DNA of 12,695 nt from an uncultured bacterium (GCA_946479205.1 CAMLFJ010000035.1:1-12695), one strand, 5' to 3'; positions 1 to 7,463 are shown, counted from the stretch's first letter. Numbers and translations are program-made. Notes: generated by a model from the sequence alone, not told the origin.

Positions 1-2
1 AG

Positions 3-203
3 GTGACGAAGGCGATGGACGGCAAGCGCCAGGGGAAGTCGGCGCGGCTCGGGCCCGAGCGGTTGCCGGTGTTCACGTTTCCCGCAGCGAAGATCGTGGA
101 GTCGGCGTTCGGGCAGCCCGCCGAGGATATCGCCGTGAGGCCGTTCTCGACCCCTCACCCTGCCCTCTCCCCAGAGGGGAGAGGGGGGAGAGGCGCGTCA
201 TGA
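3..203 (+). CDS. C-terminal end of an unrecognised protein (5' truncated by window edge)
   Basis: An open frame enters from the left edge and stops at TGA 201-203, which overlaps the hcrB start as ATGA. The overlap argues that the frame is real and translationally coupled to hcrB. The visible tail contains GPERLPVFTFPAAKIVESAF, which I cannot assign to a family. Its position suggests a partner in aromatic degradation or another reductase subunit, but the residues do not look like HcrA or HcrC. The last ~17 residues (HPALSPEGRGGRG region) are encoded by a palindromic intergenic-type repeat, so the native C-terminus probably ended near residue 49 and was extended or replaced. The GTG at 3 is only the first start-like codon in the window; the true start lies upstream. 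Confidence 0.55.
   Translation: MTKAMDGKRQGKSARLGPERLPVFTFPAAKIVESAFGQPAEDIAVRPFSTPHPALSPEGRGGRGAS
151..186. repeat. Palindromic GC-rich repeat (REP-like), inserted at a gene 3' end
   Basis: There is a perfect inverted repeat with 10-bp arms CCCTCTCCCC (163-172) and GGGGAGAGGG (176-185) around an AGA loop, preceded by CCCCTCACCCTG. From general knowledge, this CCCTCACCC/CCCTCTCCCC hairpin is a common dispersed element in GC-rich bacterial genomes and often generates spurious 'PHPALSPEGRG' protein tails. Here it lies inside the last codons of the upstream frame and ends 14 nt before the hcrB start. It may act as an mRNA hairpin between coupled genes. No T-tract follows, so it is not an intrinsic terminator. 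Confidence 0.75.
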
Positions 204-1201
204 TGCGTCTGCCGCCGTTCACGTACCTGGCGCCGGTGTCGGTGGCCGACGCGGTCAAGCTCATGGCCGATCACGGGCCGGAGGCCATGCTGGTGGCCGG
301 GGGCACCGATCTCTACCCGAACATGAAGCGCCGCCAGTTCGAGCCAACCGTGCTGGTCGGGCTACGGGGTGTCCGGGATCTGGCCGGCGTGCGGCAGCCG
401 GGCGCGGGCGCGCTCGCCATCGGGGCGGGGACCACGCTCACCGCGGTCTCACGGCACCCCGAGGTGCGCGCGAAGTACGCGGCGCTGGCCACCGCGGCGG
501 GCGCGGTCTCCACGCCGCAGCTCCGCAACATGGGCACCCTCGGCGGCAACGTGTGCGTGGACACGCGCTGCAACTACTACAACCAGTCCTACCAGTGGCG
601 GAAGGCGGTCAACTTCTGCATGAAGAAGGACGGCGAGATCTGCCTCGTCGCGCCGGGCAGCCCACGCTGCTGGGCGGTGTCATCGTCGGACACCGCGCCC
701 GCGCTCTGGAGCCTGGGCGCGAGCGTGCGCCTGGCCGGCCCCGCGGGCGAGCGCACCATTCCGCTGTCGGCGCTGTATCAGGACGACGGCATCCAGTACC
801 TCACCAAGCAACCGGGGGAGATCGTGACCGAGATCGTGCTGCCACCCGCCGACGGCGCCCGCTCCATCTATCTCAAGCTGCGCCGCCGCGGCTCCTTCGA
901 TTTCCCGGTGCTGGGCGTCGCGGCGACGGTGCACATGGACGGGGAGACCGTGCGCCAGGCCCGCATCGTGCTGGGCGCGGTGGCGTCGCTGCCGCGCGAG
1001 GCGGCGGACGCCGCGCGCCTGCTGGTCGGCGAGCGCCTCACGCCCGAGCTGATCGACCGCGTCGCCGACGCCGCGTACCGCCCCGCCAAGCCGCTCGACA
1101 ATACCGACCTGACGCACCCGTACCGGAAGAAGATGGTGCGCGTGTACGTGGCACGCGCGCTGCGGCGGCTGGCCGGCCTGCCCGACGAGGCGGCGGCATG
1201 A
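200..1201 (+). CDS. hcrB: 4-hydroxybenzoyl-CoA reductase, beta (FAD and [4Fe-4S]) subunit
   Basis: Product of 333 aa. This xanthine-oxidase-family subunit carries FAD in the enzyme that reductively removes the para-hydroxyl of 4-hydroxybenzoyl-CoA to give benzoyl-CoA in the cytoplasm. The FAD-binding signatures AGGTDL (33-38) and TLGGN (113-117) are present. The diagnostic feature is an inserted loop with Cys124, Cys140, Cys148 and Cys157. As I recall the Thauera enzyme, its extra [4Fe-4S] cluster uses Cys122/138/146/155, which is the same spacing with an offset of +2. Ordinary CoxM/XdhB FAD subunits lack this loop. The CO-dehydrogenase-type C-terminal domain follows (about 220-325). ATG 200 overlaps the upstream TGA; ATG 203 is an alternative start. 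The stop overlaps the next gene (ATGA). The alpha (Mo) and gamma (2Fe-2S) subunits are not in the window. Confidence 0.93.
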   Translation: MMRLPPFTYLAPVSVADAVKLMADHGPEAMLVAGGTDLYPNMKRRQFEPTVLVGLRGVRDLAGVRQPGAGALAIGAGTTLTAVSRHPEVRAKYAALATAAGAVSTPQLRNMGTLGGNVCVDTRCNYYNQSYQWRKAVNFCMKKDGEICLVAPGSPRCWAVSSSDTAPALWSLGASVRLAGPAGERTIPLSALYQDDGIQYLTKQPGEIVTEIVLPPADGARSIYLKLRRRGSFDFPVLGVAATVHMDGETVRQARIVLGAVASLPREAADAARLLVGERLTPELIDRVADAAYRPAKPLDNTDLTHPYRKKMVRVYVARALRRLAGLPDEAAA

Positions 1202-1746
1202 CCGCCCTCGGCCAGCGGATCAAGGCCTTCCGGGCCGAGCGCGCGCTGCAGCAGCGCCAGCTCGCCGAGAAGGCCGGCCTCACCCCGAGCATGCTGTCGC
1301 AGATCGAGTCGGGGCGCCTGACCCCGTCGCTGCCGACCCTGGGCAAGCTGGCCGCCGCCCTCGGCGTGTCCATCGGCTCCCTCTTCGAGCCGGCCCCCGC
1401 GGGGCGGCTCCTGGTGAGCCGGAAGGCCGACTACCCGGTGGTCTCCTTCGACGGGACCACCGAGAAGTGGCACGTGTTGGGGGCCGGGCTCTTCCAGGGT
1501 AAGATCCGGGCGGTGATGTCCACGCTCGGACCGCGGTCGCGGGGCGTGAAGACGGACAAGGTGGTCATCGAGCCGGGGCAGATGAAGCTCTTCTACGTCA
1601 TCGAGGGCAAGGTGGCCTTGCAGTACAACGGTGAGAGTCACGTGCTGGGCGCCGGCGACAGCGCCTACCTCGACGGCGGCACCACGCACGGCTGGGAGAA
1701 CGTGGGCTCGAAGATCGCCAAGGTGCTGTGGGTGATCCTCGGCTAG
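1198..1746 (+). CDS. XRE-family transcriptional regulator with C-terminal cupin domain
   Basis: Product of 182 aa. Residues about 4-62 form an XRE/Cro helix-turn-helix with the typical QLAEKAGLTPSMLSQIESGR recognition segment. Residues about 110-180 form a cupin barrel (EPGQMKLFYVIEGKV at 125-139; GAGDSAYLDGGTTHGWEN at 151-168), which probably senses a small ligand. It is embedded in the operon: its start overlaps the hcrB stop and boxC begins 10 nt after its stop, so it is probably an autoregulated local regulator. The usual box regulator, BoxR, is an XRE domain fused to a shikimate-kinase-like domain. This protein has no such domain and no P-loop, so it is a different solution. The effector, perhaps an aromatic acid or its CoA ester, is inference. 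Confidence 0.85.
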   Translation: MTALGQRIKAFRAERALQQRQLAEKAGLTPSMLSQIESGRLTPSLPTLGKLAAALGVSIGSLFEPAPAGRLLVSRKADYPVVSFDGTTEKWHVLGAGLFQGKIRAVMSTLGPRSRGVKTDKVVIEPGQMKLFYVIEGKVALQYNGESHVLGAGDSAYLDGGTTHGWENVGSKIAKVLWVILG

Positions 1747-1756
1747 AGGAGAGACG

Positions 1757-3427
1757 ATGGGCGACGGGGCGCGCGTGGTGGTCGACTTCCGGACGGACCC
1801 GAGCCGGTACAAGCACTGGAAGCTGTCCTTCGACGGGCCGGTGGCGACGCTCGCCATGGACGTCAAGGAAGACGGCGGCCTCGTGCCCGGCTACGAGCTC
1901 AAGCTCAACTCCTACGACCTGGGGGTGGACATCGAGCTCTACGACGCCATCCAGCGCCTGCGCTTCGAGCATCCGGAAATCGGCGCGGTCGTCCTCACCT
2001 CCGGCAAGGAGCGGATCTTCTGCGCGGGCGCCAACATCCGCATGCTGAGCCAGTCCTCCCACGGCTGGAAGGTGAACTTCTGCAAGTTCACCAACGAGAC
2101 GCGGAGCGCGATCGAGGACGCCACCACCAGCTCGCGCCAGATCTGGATGGCGGCGGTGAACGGGCCCTGCGCGGGCGGCGGCTACGAGCTGGCGCTCGCC
2201 ACCGACTGGATCATCATGTCGGACGACGGGTCCACCACGGTGGCGCTGCCCGAGGTGCCGCTGCTCGCGGTGCTGCCGGGCACCGGCGGCCTCACCCGGC
2301 TGGTGGACAAGCGGCGGGTGCGCCGCGATCGCGCCGACTTCTTCTGCACGCTGGAGGAAGGCATCAAGGGCCAGCGGGCCGTCGAGTGGCGCCTGGTGGA
2401 CGAGGTGGTGCCGCGCTCGCGCCTGGCCGAGGCCACGAAGGCGCGGGCGGGCGATCTGGCCGCGCGCACCGATCGCCCCGCCGGCGCCCGCGGCATCACG
2501 CTCGCGCCGATCGAGCGGCGCATCGAGGGCGATCGCATCGCGTACACGCACGTCACCGGCGTGGTCGATCGCGCCCAGGGCGTGGCCGCGATCACGGTGG
2601 CCGCCCCCACGACGCCGCCTCCGGCCGACCCGGCGGGCATCCACGCCGCGGGCGGCAGCTTCTGGCCGCTGGCGGTCGCGCGCGAGCTCGACGACCTGAT
2701 CCTGCACCTCCGCGCCAACGAGGAGGAGATCGGCCTCTGGGTGCTGCGGACCACCGGAGCCGCCGATCTGATGGAGGCGCACGACCGCGCGCTGGTGCAG
2801 CACGAGGCGGACTGGCTCGTGCGCGAGATCCGGCTCTATCTCAAGCGCACCCTGAAGCGCCTGGACGTCTCGTCGCGGTCCATCTTCGCGCTGGTCGAGC
2901 CGGGCTCCTGCTTCACCGGCACGCTGCTCGAGCTAGCGCTCGCCGCCGATCGCACGTTCATGTTCGACGGCGCCCGGCAGGGTGACGCGAGCACCCCGGC
3001 GATCCTCCGGCTGACCGGGATGAACTTCGGGCCGTATCCGACGGTGAACGGGCTCACGCGCCTCGCGAGCCGCTTCCTGGACGAGCCGGGTCGCGTGGAC
3101 GATCTCAAGGGCCGCATCGGCGAGGACCTCGACGCGGCCGCCGCGGCGGAGGCCGGCCTCGTCACCTTCACGCCCGACGACATCGACTGGGAGGACGAGG
3201 TGCGCATCGCCATCGAGGAGCGGGCCGCCTTCTCGCCGGACGCGCTGACCGGCATGGAAGCCTCGCTGCGCTTCGGCGGTCCGGAGACGCTCGAGAGCAA
3301 GATCTTCGCGCGGCTCTCGGCCTGGCAGAACTGGATCTTCCAGCGGCCCAACGCGGTCGGCCCCAAGGGCGCCCTCAAGGTGTACGGCACCGGTGAGCGG
3401 GGCGATTTCGACCGCAGGAGAGTGTGA
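1757..3427 (+). CDS. boxC: 2,3-epoxybenzoyl-CoA dihydrolase (benzoyl-CoA-dihydrodiol lyase), BoxC
   Basis: Product of 556 aa, the usual BoxC length. It belongs to the enoyl-CoA hydratase superfamily. It hydrolytically opens 2,3-epoxybenzoyl-CoA with loss of C1 as formate, giving 3,4-dehydroadipyl-CoA semialdehyde. The N-terminal half has the crotonase features: an oxyanion-hole-type segment around AGANIRML (about 92-99), GPCAGGGYELAL (136-147) and LPEVPLLAVLPGTGGLTRL from about 164 with Glu166. The C-terminal half, with a second degenerate crotonase-like fold, is characteristic of BoxC. A strong Shine-Dalgarno GAGGAGAG (1746-1753) precedes ATG 1757. Its TGA overlaps the boxB ATG (TGATG). The protein ends in the BoxC-typical region rich in Trp/Phe (AWQNWIFQRPNAVG). 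Confidence 0.95.
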   Translation: MGDGARVVVDFRTDPSRYKHWKLSFDGPVATLAMDVKEDGGLVPGYELKLNSYDLGVDIELYDAIQRLRFEHPEIGAVVLTSGKERIFCAGANIRMLSQSSHGWKVNFCKFTNETRSAIEDATTSSRQIWMAAVNGPCAGGGYELALATDWIIMSDDGSTTVALPEVPLLAVLPGTGGLTRLVDKRRVRRDRADFFCTLEEGIKGQRAVEWRLVDEVVPRSRLAEATKARAGDLAARTDRPAGARGITLAPIERRIEGDRIAYTHVTGVVDRAQGVAAITVAAPTTPPPADPAGIHAAGGSFWPLAVARELDDLILHLRANEEEIGLWVLRTTGAADLMEAHDRALVQHEADWLVREIRLYLKRTLKRLDVSSRSIFALVEPGSCFTGTLLELALAADRTFMFDGARQGDASTPAILRLTGMNFGPYPTVNGLTRLASRFLDEPGRVDDLKGRIGEDLDAAAAAEAGLVTFTPDDIDWEDEVRIAIEERAAFSPDALTGMEASLRFGGPETLESKIFARLSAWQNWIFQRPNAVGPKGALKVYGTGERGDFDRRRV

Positions 3428-4845
3428 TGGCGCCCATCGACTACAACGAGCGGATTCCCAACAACGTGAGCCTGACCGAGAACCGCCGGCTGCTGCGGGC
3501 GCTGGAGGACTGGCAGCCGAAGTTCCTCGAGTGGTGGCACGACATGGGGCCGGAGGGGTTCCAGTCCAAGGACGTCTACCTGCGCACCGCGGTGAGCGTG
3601 GACGCCAAGGGCTGGGCCCAGTTCGGCTACGTGAAGATGCCCGAGTACCGGTGGGGGATCTTCCTCGCCGAGCCGGAGGCGGACCGCCGGATCAACTTCG
3701 GCGACCACCAGGGCCAGCCCGCCTGGCAGGACGTACCGGGCGAGTACCGCGGGACGCTCCGCCGCCTCATCGTGACCCAGGGCGACACCGAGCCCGCCTC
3801 GGTGGAGCAGCAGCGGCATCTCGGGCGCACGTGCCCGTCGCTCTACGATCTCCGCAACCTCTTCCAGGTGAACGTGGAGGAAGGCCGGCACCTCTGGGCG
3901 ATGGTCTACCTGCTCGACGCCCACTTCGGCCGCGACGGCCGCGAGGAGTCGGAGGCGCTGCTCCAGCGCCGCTCCGGCGATCACGACAAGCCCCGCATCC
4001 TGGGCGCCTTCAACGAGAAGACCCCGGACTGGCTGTCCTTCTTCATGTTCTGCTTCTTCACGGATCGCGACGGCAAGTACCAGCTCGCGAGCCTCGCGGA
4101 GAGCGGCTTCGACCCGCTCTCCCGGACCTGCCGCTTCATGCTCACCGAGGAAGCCCACCACATGTTCGTGGGCGAGAGCGGGGTCGGGCGCATCGTGCAG
4201 CGGGCCTGCGAGCTGATGCGCGAGCACAAGACCGACGACGTGCGGAAGCACGGCGGGATCGACCTGCCCACCCTGCAGAAGTACATCAACTTCCACTGCT
4301 CGGTCTCGCTCGACCTCTTCGGCTCCGAGGTCTCGACCAACGCGGCCAACTTCTACACCGCGGGGCTCAAGGGGCGGTTCGAGGAGACCAAGAAGACCGA
4401 CGATCATCGCCTGAAGGGCGGAACCTACCCGGTGATCGGGCTCGACGGCGAGAAGATCACCACTCGCCAGGAGGCCGCGCTGGTCTCGCTCAACGAGCGG
4501 CTGCGCGACGACTACGTGGCCGACTGCCAGCGGGGGGTGAACCGCTGGAACGAGATCATCAAGAACCACGGCATCGACTTCACCCTCACGCTGCCCCACC
4601 GCGCCTTCCGGCGGGCCATCGGGGCCTTCGCGGAGGTCCGGGTCTCGCCCGACGGGCGCGTCGTGAGCCAGGCCGAATGGGACGCGCGGCATCGCGACTG
4701 GCTGCCCACCGACGAGGACGCGGCCTACGTGGGCAGCCTGATGAGGCCGGTGACCGAGCGCGGCAAGATGGCCGGCTGGATCGCCCCGCCCGCGCGCGGG
4801 GTCAACGGCCAGGCCGAGGACTTCGAATACGTCCGGTTGAGCTGA
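3427..4845 (+). CDS. boxB: Benzoyl-CoA 2,3-epoxidase, oxygenase component BoxB
   Basis: Product of 472 aa, normal for BoxB. This class I di-iron enzyme uses O2 and BoxA-derived electrons to form 2,3-epoxybenzoyl-CoA. All carboxylate-bridged iron ligands can be found: Glu122, Glu152, His155 (EEGRH), Asp213 (FFTDRDG), Glu242 and His245 (TEEAHHMF). As I recall the Azoarcus evansii structure, the ligands are E120, E150, H153, D211, E240 and H243, a constant offset of +2. I chose ATG 3427 rather than GTG 3424 because AGGAG (3416-3420) is 6 nt from the ATG and too close to the GTG. The start shares one base with the boxC stop. boxA, its reductase, is absent from the window and probably lies nearby. 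Confidence 0.96.
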   Translation: MAPIDYNERIPNNVSLTENRRLLRALEDWQPKFLEWWHDMGPEGFQSKDVYLRTAVSVDAKGWAQFGYVKMPEYRWGIFLAEPEADRRINFGDHQGQPAWQDVPGEYRGTLRRLIVTQGDTEPASVEQQRHLGRTCPSLYDLRNLFQVNVEEGRHLWAMVYLLDAHFGRDGREESEALLQRRSGDHDKPRILGAFNEKTPDWLSFFMFCFFTDRDGKYQLASLAESGFDPLSRTCRFMLTEEAHHMFVGESGVGRIVQRACELMREHKTDDVRKHGGIDLPTLQKYINFHCSVSLDLFGSEVSTNAANFYTAGLKGRFEETKKTDDHRLKGGTYPVIGLDGEKITTRQEAALVSLNERLRDDYVADCQRGVNRWNEIIKNHGIDFTLTLPHRAFRRAIGAFAEVRVSPDGRVVSQAEWDARHRDWLPTDEDAAYVGSLMRPVTERGKMAGWIAPPARGVNGQAEDFEYVRLS

Positions 4846-4862
4846 GAACAGGAGGCGTCGCC

Positions 4863-5345
4863 ATGCCCACCGTCGTCAAGCCCAAGCGCTTCGGTCCTCC
4901 CCTCGGGATGTACTCCCACGGCATGGTGGCCGCGGGCGGGCAGATCGTGGTGGTGGCGGGGCAGGTCGGGATGGGCGAGGGAGGCGCGGTCGCGGTCGGC
5001 GACGTGGGCGCGCAGACCAAGCAGGCGCTCGAGAACGTCCGCGTCATCGTCGAGGCCGCGGGCTGCACGATGAGCCACGTCGTGCGCCTGCAGACGTTCC
5101 TGACCCACGCCGAGGACATTCCCCGGTTCATGGCCGCGCGCGCCGAGGTCTTCCCGCGCCACTTCCCGGATGGCGTCTACCCGCCCAATACCCTGCTGGT
5201 GGTGAGCCGCCTCGTGCAGCCCGAGCTGCTGGTCGAGATCGAGGCCATGGCGGTCAAGCCCGCGTCGCCCGGCCCCGCGAAGCGGCCCGCGTCCCGGGCG
5301 CGCAAGAGCCCGGCCCGGCGGAAGACGTCGCGGAAGCGCCGATGA
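4863..5345 (+). CDS. RidA/YjgF-superfamily protein with Arg/Lys-rich tail, lacking the catalytic Arg
   Basis: Product of 160 aa. Residues about 1-132 are a Rid fold (GQIVVVAGQVG; QTKQALENVRVIVEAAG; VVRLQTFLT; VEIEAMAVK). In deaminating RidA proteins the motif before the last strands carries an essential Arg (R105 in E. coli numbering). Here the equivalent segment reads YPPNTLLVVSRL, with Asn109 where that Arg is expected. It is therefore more likely a Rid4-7-type member than an enamine/imine deaminase. Residues 133-160 are an added tail of almost only P, A, S, K and R, which could bind nucleic acid or CoA thioesters (inference). It has an ideal Shine-Dalgarno AGGAGG (4850-4855), 7 nt from the ATG. 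It sits 17 nt after boxB and its stop overlaps the ligase start. Its role in the pathway is unknown. Confidence 0.85.
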   Translation: MPTVVKPKRFGPPLGMYSHGMVAAGGQIVVVAGQVGMGEGGAVAVGDVGAQTKQALENVRVIVEAAGCTMSHVVRLQTFLTHAEDIPRFMAARAEVFPRHFPDGVYPPNTLLVVSRLVQPELLVEIEAMAVKPASPGPAKRPASRARKSPARRKTSRKRR

Positions 5346-6883
5346 TCGAGGTGCCCGCGCGCTTCAACGCGACCACCTTCTTCGTGGACCGGCACGTGGC
5401 GGAAGGCCGCGGCGCCAAGGTGGCCTTCTTCCACGACGAGGGCTCGCTCACCTACGCGGGGCTGCAGGAGCTCGTCAACCGCACCGGCAACGCGCTGCTC
5501 GATCTGGGGGTGCGCCCCGAGCAGCGGGTGCTGTGCCTGCTCCTCGATTCGCCCGAGTTCCTCGGCGCGTTCTGGGGCGCCATCAAGATCGGCGCGATCC
5601 CGATCCCCGCGAACACGATGCTGCGGGCCGACGACTACCTGTACTTCCTCGACGACAGCCGGGCGCCGGTCGCGATCGTGTCGGAGGCGCTGCTGGCGGA
5701 GGCGGGCCCGGCGCTCGCGAAGGCCCGCTACCTCCGGCACGTGATCGTCGCGGGACGCGCGTCGGGCCCGCAGATCCCGTTCGAGAGCTGGGTGGCGAAG
5801 GCCTCCGCGCGGCTCGAGCCCTTCGACAGCTCGAAGGACGACGCCGCGTTCTGGCTCTACTCCTCGGGCTCCACCGGCCGGCCCAAGGGCGCGGTGCACC
5901 TGCAGCACGACATGGTGGTGTGCTCGGACACCTACGCGCTCCAGGTCCTCGGCATGACCGAGGCCGACCGCACCGTCTCGGCCGCGAAGCTCTTCTTCGC
6001 CTACGGGCTCGGCAACAACGGGTACTTCCCGCTGCGCGTGGGCGGCCAGGGCGTGCTCTACCCGCATCGCCCGACGCCCGACGCGATGTTCGAGCTGATC
6101 CAGCGCCACCGGCCGACGCTCTTCTTCGGCATCCCCACGCTCTACGCCGCGATGCTCCAGGTGAAGGAGGCGGAGAAGCGCTACGATCTCTCGTGCCTGC
6201 GCCTCTGCGTCTCCGCGGGCGAGGCGCTGCCCGAGGAGCTCTACCGGCGCTGGCAGGAGCGCTTCGGGGTCGAGATCCTGGACGGGATCGGCACCACCGA
6301 GATCCTGCACATCTTCCTCTCGAACCGTCCCGGCCGCGCGCGGCCCGGGTCCACCGGGTTGGCGGTGCCGGGGTACGAGGCGATGGTGGTGGACGAGGAG
6401 GGCCGCCCGATGCCCGCCGGGGAGATCGGCAACCTGCGGGTCAAGGGCGACTCGATCATGGCCTACTACTGGAACCAGCACGAGAAGACGAAGGCCGCGC
6501 TGGTCGGCCACTGGATGCAGACCGGGGACAAGTACTACCAGGACGCGGACGGCTACTTCTGGTACTGCGGCCGGGGTGACGACATGCTCAAGGTCGGCGG
6601 CATCTGGGTCTCGCCGGTCGAGGTGGAGAACACCCTCATCGGCCATCCCGCCGTCCTGGAGACCGCGGTGGTGGGCCACGCGGACTCCGACGAGCTGATC
6701 AAGCCGAAGGCCTTCGTGGTGCTCAAGGACGGGCACGCGGCCTCCGCCGCCCTCGAGGCCGAGCTCAAGACCTTCGTGAAGGACAAGATCGCGCCCTACA
6801 AGTACCCGCGCTGGATCGAGTTCGTGCCGGAGCTGCCCAAGACCGCGACGGGCAAGATCCAGCGCTTCAAGCTGCGACAGTGA
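5342..6883 (+). CDS. bclA: Benzoate-CoA ligase (may also use 4-hydroxybenzoate)
   Basis: Product of 513 aa. This ANL-superfamily AMP/CoA ligase activates benzoate with ATP and CoA, the entry step of the box pathway. Motifs are the P-loop YSSGSTGRPKG (173-183), DGIGTTEILHIF (314-325) and the C-terminal catalytic lysine Lys505 in PKTATGKIQRFKL. The LHIF segment with His323-Ile324 matches the acyl-pocket motif of benzoate-CoA ligases (BadA/BclA) as I remember it. Because hcrB is in the same operon, the physiological substrate may include 4-hydroxybenzoate; sequence alone does not settle this. ATG 5342 overlaps the preceding stop. It is the last gene of the operon, and no convincing terminator follows. 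Confidence 0.93.
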   Translation: MIEVPARFNATTFFVDRHVAEGRGAKVAFFHDEGSLTYAGLQELVNRTGNALLDLGVRPEQRVLCLLLDSPEFLGAFWGAIKIGAIPIPANTMLRADDYLYFLDDSRAPVAIVSEALLAEAGPALAKARYLRHVIVAGRASGPQIPFESWVAKASARLEPFDSSKDDAAFWLYSSGSTGRPKGAVHLQHDMVVCSDTYALQVLGMTEADRTVSAAKLFFAYGLGNNGYFPLRVGGQGVLYPHRPTPDAMFELIQRHRPTLFFGIPTLYAAMLQVKEAEKRYDLSCLRLCVSAGEALPEELYRRWQERFGVEILDGIGTTEILHIFLSNRPGRARPGSTGLAVPGYEAMVVDEEGRPMPAGEIGNLRVKGDSIMAYYWNQHEKTKAALVGHWMQTGDKYYQDADGYFWYCGRGDDMLKVGGIWVSPVEVENTLIGHPAVLETAVVGHADSDELIKPKAFVVLKDGHAASAALEAELKTFVKDKIAPYKYPRWIEFVPELPKTATGKIQRFKLRQ

Positions 6884-7008
6884 GGGCCTGCGCGGCATTT
6901 TGTCTTGCCGGCGCCCCGGGCGGGTTGCCTGGCATCGAGGTCCCGCGACGTCCCTGTCCCGCACCCGTCTGGTCGTTACCCTTTGAGTTCATTGGACTCT
7001 CGCGCGCG

Positions 7009-7050
7009 GGGTCCGTCTGGCCCTTGGGTTGCACCCGGCGCTCTGGACCC
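7009..7050 (+). other. Nested inverted repeat upstream of the PAS gene
   Basis: GGGTCC (7009-7014) pairs with GGACCC (7045-7050), and inside it GGGT (7026-7029) pairs with ACCC (7033-7036) across TGC. The structure overlaps the sigma-54 promoter match, so it is more likely a DNA-level coincidence or protein site than an RNA hairpin. There is no T-tract, so it is not a terminator for bclA. The rest of the 6884-7072 gap contains a repeated GAGTTCAT (about 6985 and 7067) and nothing else I recognise. Confidence 0.35.
7017..7033 (+). promoter_or_regulatory. Sigma-54 (RpoN) -24/-12 promoter for the PAS/MBL genes
   Basis: CTGGCCCTTGGGTTGCA fits the consensus YTGGCAC-N5-TTGCW with one mismatch in the -24 hexamer (CCC for CAC) and the exact GG-N10-GC spacing. 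The -12 GC is at 7031-7032, which predicts transcription from about 7044, leaving a ~29-nt leader to ATG 7073. No activator-binding site is evident upstream. Confidence 0.55.
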
Positions 7051-7072
7051 AACGAACTGAACGGGGGAGTTC

Positions 7073-7462
7073 ATGTCCCAGAAGGCGGTCGAGCTCATCC
7101 TCATGCGGCAACTCGCGAGCTCCTTGGCCATGCCGATCTTCCTCGTGGACCCGGCCGGAGATCTCCTCTTCTACAACGAGCCCGCCGAGCAGCTGCTGGG
7201 CAGTCGGTACGATGAGACGGGAGAGATGTCGGTAGGGCAGTGGTCCAGCCTCTTCACCCCGATCGGCGAGGACGGCGCCCCGCTGCCCGGCGAAGCGCTG
7301 CCGCTCAATATCGCGCTGCACAAGCATCGCGCCGCCCATCTGGCGTTCTGGATCCGGGGGCTCGATGGCGTTTCGCGCAAGATCGGGGCGACCGCATTTC
7401 CGCTCGAAGGGCAGGGCGGCCGGCAGCTTGGAGCCGTGGGGATCTTCTGGGAGCAGCCCTGA
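7073..7462 (+). CDS. Single PAS-domain protein
   Basis: Product of 129 aa, with no signal peptide or membrane segment, so cytoplasmic. Residues about 10-55 read as the start of a PAS core (SLAMPIFLVDPAGDLLFYNEPAEQLLG), and the C-terminal strands end in GRQLGAVGIFWE, as in many PAS folds. No output domain (kinase, GGDEF, HTH) is attached, so it probably senses and transmits to a separate partner. The Shine-Dalgarno GGGGGAG (7063-7069) is close to the ATG. The MBL-fold gene begins 1 nt after its stop, so the two are co-expressed and may work together. A sigma-54 promoter match lies just upstream. The ligand is unknown. Confidence 0.8.
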   Translation: MSQKAVELILMRQLASSLAMPIFLVDPAGDLLFYNEPAEQLLGSRYDETGEMSVGQWSSLFTPIGEDGAPLPGEALPLNIALHKHRAAHLAFWIRGLDGVSRKIGATAFPLEGQGGRQLGAVGIFWEQP

Positions 7463-7463
7463 C

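Noticed and set aside
868..1866. Long minus-strand open frame across hcrB, the regulator and the boxC start, and similar long frames at 1598-2803, 2836-4692 and 5177-6964
   Set aside because: Antisense shadows of clear plus-strand genes in GC-rich DNA. Their composition is low-complexity Arg/Ala/Gly/His and no family features are seen.
3393..5345. Single 650-aa frame that would fuse boxB-antiframe sequence to the RidA protein
   Set aside because: The first ~490 residues are out of frame with BoxB, which has all its iron ligands in its own frame. Only the part from ATG 4863, with its AGGAGG site, is real.
6985..7004. Another GG-N10-GC match (TTGGACTCTCGCGCGC) upstream of the PAS gene
   Set aside because: Only the dinucleotides fit; the -24 and -12 hexamers do not. 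The match at 7017-7033 is far better.
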